Shown: positions 16,118 to 25,414, counted from the stretch's first letter. The stretch is DNA of 64,000 bases from Acidovorax radicis N35 (GCF_000204195.1 NZ_AFBG01000018.1:558001-622000), one strand, 5' to 3'. Made by a program: numbers and translations. Notes: generated by a model not told the origin, from the sequence alone.

Positions 16118-16978
16118 ATGAAACTGATGTCCTACTCGATCGCCGGCCGTGAAACCTGGGGCGTTGTCGTCGACGATGGCGTGGCCGAACTGGCGGCGCG
16201 CACGGGCCATGCCACGCTGGCCGACTTCATCGCCAGCCCCGACTTCGCGCGCCGCGATGCGCTGGTGGCCGGGCTGGGTGCCGATGCGAAGCTGGCCGAC
16301 GTGGTGTACCTGCCCGTGATCCCCCGCCCCGAGAAGATCGTCTGCGCGGTGCGCAACTACATGGACCACCACCAGGAGGTGCTGGCCGCCGGCATGCACC
16401 GCGAGCTGTCCGAGCAGCCGCCGATCTTTTTGCGCGTATGGCGCTCGCAGACGCCGCACCAGGGGCCCATCGTGCGCCCGCACGTGTCGGAGTCGCTGGA
16501 TTGGGAGGGCGAGCTGGCCGTCATCATCGGCAAGGAGGGGCGCGACATCAGCGAGGTGGATGCCTGGGCGCACATCGCGGGCTACAGCTGCTACAACGAT
16601 GCCAGCGTGCGCGAATGGCAGTTCCATGCCAAGCAGATCGCATCGGGAAAGAACTTCGAGTCCACCGGCGCCTTCGGCCCCTGGATGGTGACGGCCGACG
16701 AGATCGCCCCTGGCCGCGAGCTCAAGCTGGAGACGCGGCTGAACGGTGCCGTGGTGCAGTCCAGCCACACGGGCCACATGATTTTCTCCATCCCGCGCCT
16801 GATCGCCTACGCCTCCACCATCTTCACGCTGGTGCCCGGCGACGTGATCATCACCGGCACGCCGGCCGGTGTGGGCTGGAGCAAGAAACCCCCGCAGTTC
16901 ATGAAACCTGGCGACGTGGTGGAGGTGGAGATCGAAGCCATCGGCTTGCTGCGCAACCCGGTGGTCGCGCAGGCCTGA
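16118..16978 (+). CDS. Fumarylacetoacetate hydrolase (FAH)-family protein
   Basis: A 286-residue enzyme of the FAH superfamily. The metal ligands Glu130 and Glu132 (SLDWEGELAVIIGK) and Asp161 (CYNDASVREWQ) are all present, as are FGPWMVTADEI and IITGTPAGVGW. Members hydrolyse or decarboxylate ring-cleavage products in a Mg- or Mn-dependent way. In this cluster it would act on the cleaved ring made by the VOC dioxygenase, which is inferred. The RBS GAAGGAA is well placed. It is the first gene of a five-gene plus-strand operon ending at 20250. Confidence 0.9.
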   Translation: MKLMSYSIAGRETWGVVVDDGVAELAARTGHATLADFIASPDFARRDALVAGLGADAKLADVVYLPVIPRPEKIVCAVRNYMDHHQEVLAAGMHRELSEQPPIFLRVWRSQTPHQGPIVRPHVSESLDWEGELAVIIGKEGRDISEVDAWAHIAGYSCYNDASVREWQFHAKQIASGKNFESTGAFGPWMVTADEIAPGRELKLETRLNGAVVQSSHTGHMIFSIPRLIAYASTIFTLVPGDVIITGTPAGVGWSKKPPQFMKPGDVVEVEIEAIGLLRNPVVAQA

Positions 16979-17067
16979 GCGTTGCCACTCCCCAGATCCC
17001 ATCCATCCACCACCAACGGGTAGAGCACCAGGCCCCAAGACGGCCGCCGCCCATGGAGACAAGCACC

Positions 17068-18039
17068 ATGAACAGAAGACACCTGCTGGCTGCCTGCAGC
17101 GCGGCTGCCGTTGCCTGGCCGGCATTGCCGGCCCTGGCCCAGGCCTACCCGGAGCGGGCCATCAAGCTCTACCAGGGCTTTGCGCCCGGCGGCAATGCCG
17201 ACGCCATCGCCCGCGCAGTGGGCATGGAGATGGCCCGTGCGCTGGGCCAGCCCGTGGTGGTGGAGGCGCAGTCCGGCGCGGGCGGTACCATTGCCGCCAC
17301 CACCGTGGCGCGCGCCAAGCCCGACGGCTACACCCTGCTGCTGGCCACCGGTGGCCACGCAGTGGCGGGGGCGCTGTACAACACGCTGCCCTACAAGTCG
17401 GTGGCCGATTTCGAGATGGTCTCCACCGTCACCTACTTCCCCTTTCTGGTGGTGGTCAACACCAACTCCAGGGTGCAGGGGCTGCGCGAGGTGATCGCCA
17501 GCGCGCAGGCCGCGCCCGGCACGGTGGCCTATGGCACGGCGGGGGTGGGCTCCACCCACCACCTCGCGGGCGAGCTGCTGGCCAGGCTGGCGCGGGTGAA
17601 CCTGCTGCACGTGCCCTACCGGGGCGATGCCGCCTCGCTCACTGCCTTGCTGGCAGGGGACGTGCCCTTCATCATCGCGCCGCCCACGGCGGTGATGGCC
17701 AACATCCAGGCCGGCAAGCTGCGTGCCATTGCCACCACTGGCCCGCAGCGCTGGCCGGGCCTGCCGAATGTGCCCACCGTGGCCGAGCAGGGCGTGGCGG
17801 GCTACGACGTGCGCTCGTGGGCCGGCCTGATGGCACCGGCCGGCACGCCCCGGGCCGTGGTGGATCGCCTGAACGCCGAGGCCCTGCGCGCGCTGCAGGC
17901 GCCCGCCGTGCGCCAGCGGCTGGAGGACATGGGCGGCGAGGCGCGCGGCAGCACGCCCGAAGAGATGAAGGCCATGGTCAGCCACGAGCTCGAAAAATGG
18001 CAGCAGGTGGTGGCCGATGCCAAGATACCGAAACAATGA
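17068..18039 (+). CDS. Bug-family (TctC-like) periplasmic solute receptor
   Basis: A 323-residue exported binding protein of the tripartite tricarboxylate transporter receptor family. The signal peptide ends PALPALAQA. Family features are YPERAIKLYQGFAPGGNADAIAR, GAGGTIAATTVARAKPDGYTLLL, the HHLAGELLA region and HVPYRGDAASLTALLAGDVPF. The start ATG at 17068 has GGAG 8 nt upstream; ATG 17053 is an alternative. It probably captures the aromatic or organic-acid substrate of this operon. No TctA/TctB membrane genes lie in the window, which is usual for these abundant orphan receptors in Burkholderiales. Confidence 0.92.
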   Translation: MNRRHLLAACSAAAVAWPALPALAQAYPERAIKLYQGFAPGGNADAIARAVGMEMARALGQPVVVEAQSGAGGTIAATTVARAKPDGYTLLLATGGHAVAGALYNTLPYKSVADFEMVSTVTYFPFLVVVNTNSRVQGLREVIASAQAAPGTVAYGTAGVGSTHHLAGELLARLARVNLLHVPYRGDAASLTALLAGDVPFIIAPPTAVMANIQAGKLRAIATTGPQRWPGLPNVPTVAEQGVAGYDVRSWAGLMAPAGTPRAVVDRLNAEALRALQAPAVRQRLEDMGGEARGSTPEEMKAMVSHELEKWQQVVADAKIPKQ

Positions 18040-18072
18040 ACGACTGAAAAAATTCACTGAAAGACTTTTCGC

Positions 18073-18651
18073 ATGACTCTGATCGCCATCCGCAAACGCA
18101 GCCTCAGCATTGAGACCATCTACCACGAAGGCGGCCCGCCAGCGCAGCAGCCGCTGCGCGTGGCTGCGGCCTGCGCGGTGATCCACAACCCCTATGCCGG
18201 CCGCTACGAGCCGGACCTGCTGCCCTTCATGGCCGAGCTGCGCAGCCTGGGCACCCTGCTGGCCGAGGAGCTGGTGGCCACGCTGGGCAAGGAAAACGTG
18301 CAGGCCTACAGCAAGGCGGCCATCGTTGGGGTCAACGGCGAGCTGGAGCACGGCGCGGTCTGGCACGAGGCCGGTGGCTGGGCCATGCGCCAGGTGCTGG
18401 GCGAGCCCAAGGCCATCGTGCCGGCGGCCAAGGCCGTGGCGGCCACGGGCTACCGGCTGATGGTGCCGCTGCACTACATCCATGCGGCCTATGTGCGCAG
18501 CCACTTCAACAGCACCGAGGTGGGCATACAGGACGCGCCGCGCCCCAACGAGATTTTGTTCGCGCTGGTGATGGCCGATGGCGGGCGCGTCCACTCGCGC
18601 CTGGGCGGGCTCACACGCGAGCAGGTCTCCGTGCACGATGGGCAGCGCTGA
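18073..18651 (+). CDS. DUF1185 (amino acid synthesis family) protein
   Basis: A 192-residue protein of the family Pfam calls amino acid synthesis (DUF1185). It is recognised from the N-terminal IRKRSLSIETIYHEGG, CAVIHNPYAGRYEPDLLPFM, the NGELEHGAVWHEAGGWAMRQVLGE block and HYIHAAYVRSHFNSTEVGIQDAPRPNEI. The true reaction is not established; related proteins occur in catabolic clusters next to FAH-type enzymes and dehydrogenases. Two His-rich motifs suggest metal or substrate binding. It starts 33 nt after the receptor gene and ends 2 nt before the next ATG, so it is within the operon. Confidence 0.85.
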   Translation: MTLIAIRKRSLSIETIYHEGGPPAQQPLRVAAACAVIHNPYAGRYEPDLLPFMAELRSLGTLLAEELVATLGKENVQAYSKAAIVGVNGELEHGAVWHEAGGWAMRQVLGEPKAIVPAAKAVAATGYRLMVPLHYIHAAYVRSHFNSTEVGIQDAPRPNEILFALVMADGGRVHSRLGGLTREQVSVHDGQR

Positions 18652-18653
18652 GC

Positions 18654-19670
18654 ATGGCGGCACACACCACCCCCATGACGATGAAGGCAGTGCAGCTGCA
18701 GGTCACCGGCGGCCCCGAGGTGCTGTCGCTCGTGGACCTGCCCGAACCCCAGCCGGGCCCGGGCGAAGTGCGCGTGCGCGCCCACGCCATCGGCGCGGGC
18801 GGGCCGGACGTGCTGATCCGCAACGGCACCTACAAATGGATGCCCCCGCTGCCCGCCGTGCCCGGCAATGAGCTGGCCGGCGTGGTGGATGCCGTGGGCC
18901 CTGGCGTGGACCGCCTGGCCGTGGGCGAGCGCGTGCTGGTCAGCGCCCGCGAGCTGCCCCAGCGCGGTGGCTGCTACGTGCAGGCCATCTGCGTGGACCA
19001 GGCCGTGCCCTTCGTGCTGCCGGCCAGCATTGCCTTCGACGATGCGGTGAGCCTGGGCAACTTCCAGCTCGCACTGGCGCTGCTGGCGAGCAACGGCAAC
19101 CTGCCGGCGCAGGCCATCTTGGTGCCTGGCGCGGCCGGCGGCGTGGCCACCGCGCTGGCGCAGGTTGCGCGCTCGCGCGGGCTGCGCGTGATCGGCACGG
19201 CATCCAGCGTGGAAAAGCGCGCTTTTGCACTGGAGAACGGGGTCACCGACCTCGTCGATGGCGATGTGCAGGCCCTGCCGCAGCGCGTGATGGAGCTCAC
19301 CGGCGGGCGGGGCGTGGACCTGGCCTTCGACCATGTGGGCGCCGCGCTCTTCATCGCCTGCCTGCGGTCGCTGGCGCCCTCGGGCATGGCAGTGTCGTAC
19401 AACATCCTGGCAGGCCCGCCGTCGAGCGACGTGTTCGACGAGCTGCGCAAGCTGCTGGCCAAAAGCCTTGCCATCCGCACTTTCTCCATCCACGCGGTGG
19501 ATGCCGACATCGCGCAGCGCCGCGGCCTGATGGAGCAGGCCATTGCGCTGATGGCCAGCGGCCAGGTGCGCGCACCGCGCGCCATGCGCCTGCCGCTGGC
19601 GCAGGCCCGCCAGGCGCACGAGCTGCTGGACAGCGGTGGCACGCTGGGCAAGCTCGTCCTCATCCCCTGA
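18654..19670 (+). CDS. Zinc-independent MDR oxidoreductase (quinone reductase-like)
   Basis: A 338-residue medium-chain reductase of the NADPH:quinone oxidoreductase group. There are no structural zinc cysteines. The substrate domain runs PGNELAGVVDAVGPGVDRL, and the nucleotide motif is VPGAAGGVATALAQVARSRGLRVIGTASS. The C-terminus (LDSGGTLGKLVLIP) is complete. It likely reduces an enone, quinone or acyl intermediate in the pathway. It begins 2 nt after the DUF1185 stop codon. The first nine residues before MTMKAVQL may not be translated, since an internal ATG exists. Confidence 0.87.
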   Translation: MAAHTTPMTMKAVQLQVTGGPEVLSLVDLPEPQPGPGEVRVRAHAIGAGGPDVLIRNGTYKWMPPLPAVPGNELAGVVDAVGPGVDRLAVGERVLVSARELPQRGGCYVQAICVDQAVPFVLPASIAFDDAVSLGNFQLALALLASNGNLPAQAILVPGAAGGVATALAQVARSRGLRVIGTASSVEKRAFALENGVTDLVDGDVQALPQRVMELTGGRGVDLAFDHVGAALFIACLRSLAPSGMAVSYNILAGPPSSDVFDELRKLLAKSLAIRTFSIHAVDADIAQRRGLMEQAIALMASGQVRAPRAMRLPLAQARQAHELLDSGGTLGKLVLIP

Positions 19671-19689
19671 CCCCATGGAGGCCGCCACC

Positions 19690-20250
19690 ATGAACCCACC
19701 CTACAGCGCCAACCTCTCGCACTGCGGCATCTTCTGCCGCGACCTGGAGGTGATGAAGCGTTTTTACACCGGCGTGTTCGATATGCAGGAGACCGACCGG
19801 GGCGAGGGTGTCACCTTCCGCTTCGAGATCGTGTTCCTGAGCGGGCGCGACGACCAGCACCATCAACTGGTGCTGGCCGGCGGGCGCGGGGCCGATGCGC
19901 CCAGCACGGTGATGCAGCTGTCCTTCAAGGTCCAGACCATCGACCACCTGCGCGAGGCGCGCCGCCGGGCCCTGGCCCTGGGCGCGACGAAGATGCGCGG
20001 CCTGAACCACGGCAACGCGATCTCCATCTACTGCATGGACCCTGAAGACAACACCGTGGAGGTGTACCTGGACACCCCCTGGTACGTGAGCCAGCCCCAC
20101 GGCGACCCGCTGGACCTGGACCAGGACGACGAGGCCATCTGGGCCCAGACCGAGCAGGTGGTGCGCACCGACCCGAGCTTCATGCCGGTGTCGCAATGGG
20201 CAGCACGCTTCGCATTGCGCAACGAGGCGTTGAAGAAATCGAAGCTTTAG
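19690..20250 (+). CDS. VOC-family protein, extradiol ring-cleavage dioxygenase-like
   Basis: A 186-residue vicinal-oxygen-chelate protein. Candidate metal ligands fit the two-His one-carboxylate pattern of type I extradiol dioxygenases: His11 (NLSHCGIFCRDLEVMKRFY), His57 or 58 (DDQHHQLVLAGG) and Glu124 (PEDNTVEVYLDTPWYV). The DTPWYV ending after the Glu is typical of catechol-2,3-dioxygenase-like members. It would open the hydroxylated ring for the FAH enzyme, an inference from cluster content. A strong GGAGG site lies upstream of ATG 19690. It is the last gene of the operon. Confidence 0.85.
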   Translation: MNPPYSANLSHCGIFCRDLEVMKRFYTGVFDMQETDRGEGVTFRFEIVFLSGRDDQHHQLVLAGGRGADAPSTVMQLSFKVQTIDHLREARRRALALGATKMRGLNHGNAISIYCMDPEDNTVEVYLDTPWYVSQPHGDPLDLDQDDEAIWAQTEQVVRTDPSFMPVSQWAARFALRNEALKKSKL

Positions 20251-20351
20251 TCAGGGGCGATTGGGAGCATCCTTTGCCTTTTGATCGCGGGTCCAAGGAC
20301 GCAGGGCTTGCGAGGATTTTCAGCTGCTTGCAGAGGCATGGACGCAGCAAC

Positions 20352-20375
20352 AAAAAAGGCTCCCAACGGGAGCCC
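20352..20375 (-). terminator. Rho-independent terminator of the DUF4148-like gene
   Basis: Arms GGCTCCC (20358-20364) and GGGAGCC (20368-20374) with a 3-nt loop. On the minus strand they are followed by six T (complement of A at 20352-20357). It stands about 95 nt downstream of the small secreted-protein gene. Confidence 0.8.
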
Positions 20376-20469
20376 AGTTTGCTTGGCTTCAGCGCGGGAT
20401 AAAAACACTCCCCATGGCAGCAGCACCCGCGAAGTGCCGCCACCATGGGAAGGCCCGCAACTGCGTCAA

Positions 20470-20763
20470 TTACATGGCGCTGAATTCGCCAGAAGAGATC
20501 TGGCCCGTGCGCAGGGCTTCAGCAGCCTGGGCACGCACAGCAGCGCGGTCAGCGGTGGACTTGTAGGTCACCACACGCGAGCCAGCAGGCTCGATGGAGC
20601 GGGTCTGTGCCACGGTAGCGGCTTCAGCAGCCACTTCAGCACGGGTGCGGTTCGTGTCGAACTTGGTGGCGAACTGCGAAGCATCGGCTTCGTCAGCCTG
20701 GGCACCGAAAGAAGCGAAAGCGGCCACAGCGGCGATGGAGAGGAAACGTGCGGTGTTGTTCAT
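20470..20763 (-). CDS. Small secreted DUF4148-like protein
   Basis: A 97-residue exported protein. The signal peptide is MNNTARFLSIAAVAAFASFGAQA, cleaved before DEADAS. The short mature part has the composition and RTRAEVAAEA / VRAQAAEALRTGQISSGE pattern of the DUF4148-like proteins common in Burkholderiales. An AAGGA site lies 8 nt before the ATG. A strong terminator follows, so it is probably a single-gene, well-expressed transcript. Function unknown. Confidence 0.78.
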   Translation of the reverse strand: MNNTARFLSIAAVAAFASFGAQADEADASQFATKFDTNRTRAEVAAEAATVAQTRSIEPAGSRVVTYKSTADRAAVRAQAAEALRTGQISSGEFSAM

Positions 20764-20942
20764 GATGAAAATCCTTGAAGTTAAAAAAGCGTCTCAATAA
20801 AAGCCGGGACAAAAACCGTTCTTGAACCGGATTCGGTGAGTCGCCTTGCGGGTTCGGCTCATCGATGGGTTGAACTGTACGCCGCTGTCGTCCAGAGAGA
20901 AACTATCGGGTTGCGAACTGACCGTTTCAGTATTACGAACAA

Positions 20943-21006
20943 TGCAGTGGGCCTGTCGGCCCGTGAAGGGCTCTTGCAGTGGGCCTGTCGGCCCGTGAAG
21001 GGCTCT
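20943..21006. repeat. Perfect tandem duplication, 2 x 32 bp
   Basis: The same 32-nt unit occupies 20943-20974 and 20975-21006 without a mismatch. Each unit contains the palindrome-like GGGCCTGTCGGCCC. It lies between the stop of the hybrid kinase (21048) and the start of the small secreted protein (20763), both on the minus strand. Identical copies imply a recent duplication or slippage event. Confidence 0.9.
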
Positions 21007-21047
21007 ATTTCTGCAATGCTCCGTGGGGCCTGCAATGCTGCAATACG

Positions 21048-23984
21048 CTACGCTGCCGAGCCTCCGCTGCTTCCCACGAGCCTGGATAGGTGGATAAAGG
21101 TCTTGCGCAACTCCCCGAGTTTGGGTGGTTTGCTGAGGATGCAGTCAATGTGCGGTGGAGTCTCTCCATTGGACATCAGCTTGCGCCCCCAACCGGTCAG
21201 GAGAATGACCGGTGTCAACGGTGACATTTGCTTCACGGCTTCGGCGACCCTGCGTCCATCGATATGCGGCATGCCCAGGTCCGTGATGACCATGGCAAAC
21301 GTTTCCCCCGCTTCTTGTGTTGCGCGAAAAGCGTCGATCCCTGCCTGTCCGCCATTGGCGGTGGTCACGTCATGACCGTCCACCTCCAGGACGTCGCGCA
21401 GCGATTTGAGCAGCATAGGATCATCGTCCACGATCAAGAGACGCAGGCGCGGGATGGATACATCGAGTATTTCAGTCGATGCAAGAGCCGCCGCGACAAA
21501 GGGCACCGAAAACACCAGGCGCATGGTTGTCCCCAGCCCCTGTGTGCTGTCGATTTCAATTTCTGCGCTGTGACGCTCCACAACGCCATACACCATCGCC
21601 AAACCAAGTCCAGTGCCCCGCGCGCCCTTGGTGGTGAAAAATGGTTCCAGGCAGCGGCGTCGTGTCGCCTCGTCCATCCCCGTCCCGGTGTCTTCCACCT
21701 CAAGATGTACATGCTCCAGTGGAAGGGATGCGTCTGCCACCCTTTGCACTGCCTTCGTGCGCAATGTCAGCGTGCCGCCATCCGGCATGGCATCAATGGC
21801 GTTGAAGAATAGGTTGATCAATGCTTCGCGGATCTCGCTTTCGATGCCCATGACCACTGGCAAATCCGGCGCAAGCTCGGTTCGCAACTGGATCACAACA
21901 CCCCGCTGCTGAGGTATGTCGTGCCATCTGGCGCGCGTGAGGTCGATGACCTGTTGCAGCAGCAGGTTCAGTTGTACGGGGGTGAGTGTCAGCTGAGGTT
22001 CGCGGTGTCGGTAGAACTCTCCCATACGCGTGACCGTCTGTGCTACGTCTTCAATCGAGCGCTGAATGGTTTCAAGATAATTGCGGCCGCGAGCGCTGAG
22101 TCCGGGCTCATTGGTCAGCAGCGTCTCGGTATAGAGCGTCACCGGCGAGATGGCGTTGTTGATGTCATGCGCAATGCCGCTGGCCATTTGTCCGAGTGCC
22201 CCCAGGCGTTCCTGTTGCATCACAGCCTGCTGGCTCAGGCGCAAATCGTCGTACGCTTGGTGCAGCGTTCCGTAGAGTTGCGTTTGGTGCGCCGCCAGGG
22301 CGACATGCTCACTCAGTTGCTGCAAGAATTCGCATTCACCACTGCTGAAGGCATGCGCTGCATGGCGCGCGGTAATCAACACACCGAACACACGGCTTTC
22401 CGTCAACAGGGGCGCGACGACCAAAGAACGCAGCTTCCCGCGCGCCAGGCGTTGCGGAAAAGGAAACGCGACCTGACTGATATCGGGCTCGTACACGAGT
22501 TCCCCACGTACACAGCGCGACAAACCATTGGCATCAATGGTCACCTGCTCGTGAGCCGTCATGACCAGCTCCGTGGCCAATACAGCACTGCGTATCCCCA
22601 CGCTGGCGATTTCCAGGATGTTGTTGGATGAGTCATGCAGGGACATGCAGGCAAAATCCACCGGAAGCTGGTCCTCCAGGCTATTCACAACCACCTGGAA
22701 GATGCTGGGCAGATCCTGCCGCTCTCCAATCGCGCGAGTGATCTGATGCAGCAAATTAAGGCGCCCCAACTGCGCCTGGAGCTTCTGTTCGCTCAACTTG
22801 CGTTCGCTGATATCTCGCACAAATCCGGTGAAGGTGGGGGGGTGTGCAGAGCCGCTACGTGTGATGGACAACTCGGCCGGAAACTCCGTTCCGTCGGCGC
22901 GCAGGGCCGTCAGCTCCACACGCTGGCCCAGTATTGGCCCAAGCCCGGTCGCGAGGTAGTGTTCCAGGCCTTGGCGGTGCTGCGCGCGCCACTGTGGCGG
23001 GATAAGCAACTCAGCCATGTCTCGGCCAAGCACGTCGCCCTTGGTATGACCAAAAATGCCTTGGGCTGCAGCATTGAAATCGACAATACGTCCTTCATGG
23101 TCGATGGAAACGATGCCGTCCAGGGCTGTGTTGACCACCGCGAGGTTGCGCTCCTGGCTCTCGCGCAAGGCAACCTCGGTGCGTTTGCGTTCGGTGATTT
23201 CCGATTGCAGCTGCGCGTTCGACATCACCAATTGATCGCGCGAAACGGTCGTTCCCTTCAGCGTTGACGTCATGGCATCGAATGCGCGTGCCAAGTCGCC
23301 AATCTCGTCACGGGAAGTCACATCGAGCCGATAGTCAAGATTGCCTGCACCCACGACCTCAGTGCTGGCGCGCAGCCTTTCAAGAGGTCGTGTCACGCTT
23401 CTGAGCACGAGAAGGAGCGTCATCATGATGACCAGTAAAACTGCTCCACCGAATGCCGCCACGGCCACACTGGCGCGCTGCTGGGCTTTGAGAACGCCCT
23501 CCCGGCTTCGCACGGACAGACGCAAGGCATCTGAGATCATGGCTTGCGTCTGGTTGATGATCTGCCCGGTGAGCCGGGAGTCCAACTCCTCCAGCACCTC
23601 GCTGGCTTGTGGGGCGGCCTTGCGCTCCTGCTGGTTGGCAACAAGCTGGTCGAACAAGGTGTCGACAACCGTGTGGGTGCGCCTGAATTCTTCCAAGATG
23701 GCAAGTTCTTCGGCGTCGCTGAATTCCGGTATTGGGGTCAGCAGCTTCAGCAGCGACGCTTGGCTCAAGCGCCGCTGCACCCTTGCGCGCTCTTCATGGC
23801 GCAACACGTACTCCAGCGTCAGGTGTCTGACTGCGGTGACAGCGTTGAGAATTTCGCCGGCCGCCTCGTTTTTGGCGAGCTCCTTTTTGACCTGCTGCGT
23901 CGTGGTCCACAACACGGCGCTGATGACGATTACCACGGCGGCGGAGAACAGTCCCGCAAGTTTGAGTCGGGTTGCGATTTTCAC
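21048..23984 (-). CDS. Hybrid sensor histidine kinase (HAMP-PAS-GAF-HisKA-HATPase-REC)
   Basis: A 978-residue membrane kinase. In order: TM ~8-28, a periplasmic helical domain, TM ~175-198, HAMP ~200-250, PAS ~280-400, GAF ~420-580, a HisKA-type box with His606 (ASGIAHDINNAISP), HATPase (NLFFNAIDAMPDGG; EVEDTGTGMD; GARGTGLGLAMVYG) and a C-terminal receiver with Asp902 (MVITDLGMPH). The kinase core resembles the group with HDINN in place of HELRTP. It starts 11 nt after a solute-binding protein gene, which probably supplies the periplasmic signal. Output may pass to the divergent REC-kinase at 25415, which is inferred. Confidence 0.92.
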   Translation of the reverse strand: MKIATRLKLAGLFSAAVVIVISAVLWTTTQQVKKELAKNEAAGEILNAVTAVRHLTLEYVLRHEERARVQRRLSQASLLKLLTPIPEFSDAEELAILEEFRRTHTVVDTLFDQLVANQQERKAAPQASEVLEELDSRLTGQIINQTQAMISDALRLSVRSREGVLKAQQRASVAVAAFGGAVLLVIMMTLLLVLRSVTRPLERLRASTEVVGAGNLDYRLDVTSRDEIGDLARAFDAMTSTLKGTTVSRDQLVMSNAQLQSEITERKRTEVALRESQERNLAVVNTALDGIVSIDHEGRIVDFNAAAQGIFGHTKGDVLGRDMAELLIPPQWRAQHRQGLEHYLATGLGPILGQRVELTALRADGTEFPAELSITRSGSAHPPTFTGFVRDISERKLSEQKLQAQLGRLNLLHQITRAIGERQDLPSIFQVVVNSLEDQLPVDFACMSLHDSSNNILEIASVGIRSAVLATELVMTAHEQVTIDANGLSRCVRGELVYEPDISQVAFPFPQRLARGKLRSLVVAPLLTESRVFGVLITARHAAHAFSSGECEFLQQLSEHVALAAHQTQLYGTLHQAYDDLRLSQQAVMQQERLGALGQMASGIAHDINNAISPVTLYTETLLTNEPGLSARGRNYLETIQRSIEDVAQTVTRMGEFYRHREPQLTLTPVQLNLLLQQVIDLTRARWHDIPQQRGVVIQLRTELAPDLPVVMGIESEIREALINLFFNAIDAMPDGGTLTLRTKAVQRVADASLPLEHVHLEVEDTGTGMDEATRRRCLEPFFTTKGARGTGLGLAMVYGVVERHSAEIEIDSTQGLGTTMRLVFSVPFVAAALASTEILDVSIPRLRLLIVDDDPMLLKSLRDVLEVDGHDVTTANGGQAGIDAFRATQEAGETFAMVITDLGMPHIDGRRVAEAVKQMSPLTPVILLTGWGRKLMSNGETPPHIDCILSKPPKLGELRKTFIHLSRLVGSSGGSAA

Positions 23985-23994
23985 GCTGGCATTC

Positions 23995-25038
23995 CTAGTG
24001 GATGACCGTCACTGCGCGTGGCATCACCGCGAGCAGCCCGTCTAGGTGGATGTTGTTCAGGTAATTCGGCATCTCTTTTTTGTCACCGACCAACCCATTC
24101 TTAATCGCCCACCGCGCCTCGTCCTCCAATGTCAGTAGCAGGCTCTGGTCCAGCACAACCCGAAAGCGATACAGCGCCCAGGGCTCTTTCAGTTCCTCCG
24201 CGCTGAATTTCATGAACCGCCCCGTCATTTCTCGGGCCTGCTCGGGTGCATCCTGGCAAAACCGCCCACCCTGGATCAGCGCGCGCAGGACTTTTTTGAC
24301 AGCTTCCTGGTTGTTCTCCACGTAGTCGCGTGTTCCGCTCACGCTGGAGGTTGCCTCGTAGATGCCTGTGGCGGAAAAGGCTGTGCTATTGGTGCCCAGG
24401 GCCTTTTTCATCGCGCTGACGTGCGGTTCCCACGTTGCGGCAGCATCGATGTCCCCCCGGGCCAGTGCGGGCGCGATGTCTTCCGGCTTGAGGTCGACTG
24501 CCGTCACGTCGCTGGGCGATAGCTTTTGCCGGTTGAGAAACGCATCCAGTACGAAATGTCCGGACGTGCCCAGCGATACACCAATGCGTTTGCCTCGCAA
24601 GCTGGCTGGCGTAGTGATGCCCCGGTCCTTGCGCCCCACGACTTCATAGTCGGATTCCGATGCAAAGATCGTGGCAATCACGGCAATCGGCTGCTGGCGC
24701 ATGCCAGCGAACATGATGGGGATGTCGGCCGATACACCGAGGCTGGCTTTGTCCTCCAAAACCGCGTCCAGCGCGGCCTTGCCGCTGGTGTGCGGCTGGA
24801 TTGTGACGTTCAGGCCTTCGGCACCGAAGTAGCCATTCTCGTGCGCAGCCAGTATCGGGCACGAGCCCGCATAGAAGGTGTTGGCGGCAATGATCACCTG
24901 CTCAAGGGGCCTGGGATCTTGCGATGAGGTACGGGTGCCCCATACCACGGTCCCCGCCACTGCCATGGCCAGAACAAGCAGGCCTGCTGCGATGCGAACA
25001 GACCCGTTTCCCTCTTTTGATGCCGTCGCTCGTTTCAT
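23995..25038 (-). CDS. ABC-type (NrtA/TauA/NMT1-like) solute-binding protein, membrane-anchored
   Basis: A 347-residue protein with an uncleaved-looking signal anchor (~14-34) and a periplasmic binding domain. The NMT1/TauA-like core is visible: ANTFYAGSCPILAAHENGYFGAEGLNV, ALDAVLEDKASLGVSADIP, LRGKRIGVSLGTSGHFVLDAFL and PALARGDIDAAATWEPHV. No permease or ATPase gene is near. It is followed after 10 nt by the hybrid kinase, so sensing rather than import is the likely role. The ATG at 25038 has AGAGAGG 6 nt upstream and is preferred over in-frame starts further out. Confidence 0.85.
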   Translation of the reverse strand: MKRATASKEGNGSVRIAAGLLVLAMAVAGTVVWGTRTSSQDPRPLEQVIIAANTFYAGSCPILAAHENGYFGAEGLNVTIQPHTSGKAALDAVLEDKASLGVSADIPIMFAGMRQQPIAVIATIFASESDYEVVGRKDRGITTPASLRGKRIGVSLGTSGHFVLDAFLNRQKLSPSDVTAVDLKPEDIAPALARGDIDAAATWEPHVSAMKKALGTNSTAFSATGIYEATSSVSGTRDYVENNQEAVKKVLRALIQGGRFCQDAPEQAREMTGRFMKFSAEELKEPWALYRFRVVLDQSLLLTLEDEARWAIKNGLVGDKKEMPNYLNNIHLDGLLAVMPRAVTVIH

Positions 25039-25414
25039 CTTGAACCTCTCTGGCACTGCGCCCAGGCTTCTGCTGCAGGCCCCGGTACACGGCATTTGTC
25101 CCGCAGGTCAGTGCATGCCCAATGATTGTGCGTATTCCGGAGGCCAAGGCAAGGCGCAATTGACAGCGGATCAACCACCCAACACGTTGTGCGCGGAGCC
25201 GAATGGACAGGCCCAGCGTTTGAAACTACCATTGAACACAGAAATAATTGACAAAGACCTCTTGTGGATTGGGTGTCGTTACCACACAGGACAGGGACTT
25301 TGCGTTCTTCTGAGGGAACAAGGCATGCAACTGCGTCAGTTTCTCCGCGTCGGCTGTTGGGCCCCTCGGTCGGGATGTCCCCATTTTTTTGTGACCTGAG
25401 TTCGCATCAAGCAC
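25039..25414. other. Divergent promoter region of the sensor locus
   Basis: 376 nt separate the binding-protein gene (minus) from the REC-kinase gene (plus). No open frame with a ribosome site is seen. A TTGACA hexamer lies at 25248-25253 on the plus strand, but no matching -10 box is evident. The local AT content is higher than in the flanks, as expected for two promoters. Confidence 0.5.

Noticed and set aside
20943-21006. CRISPR-like repeat
   Set aside because: Only two abutting identical units with no spacers and no cas genes; it is a simple tandem duplication.
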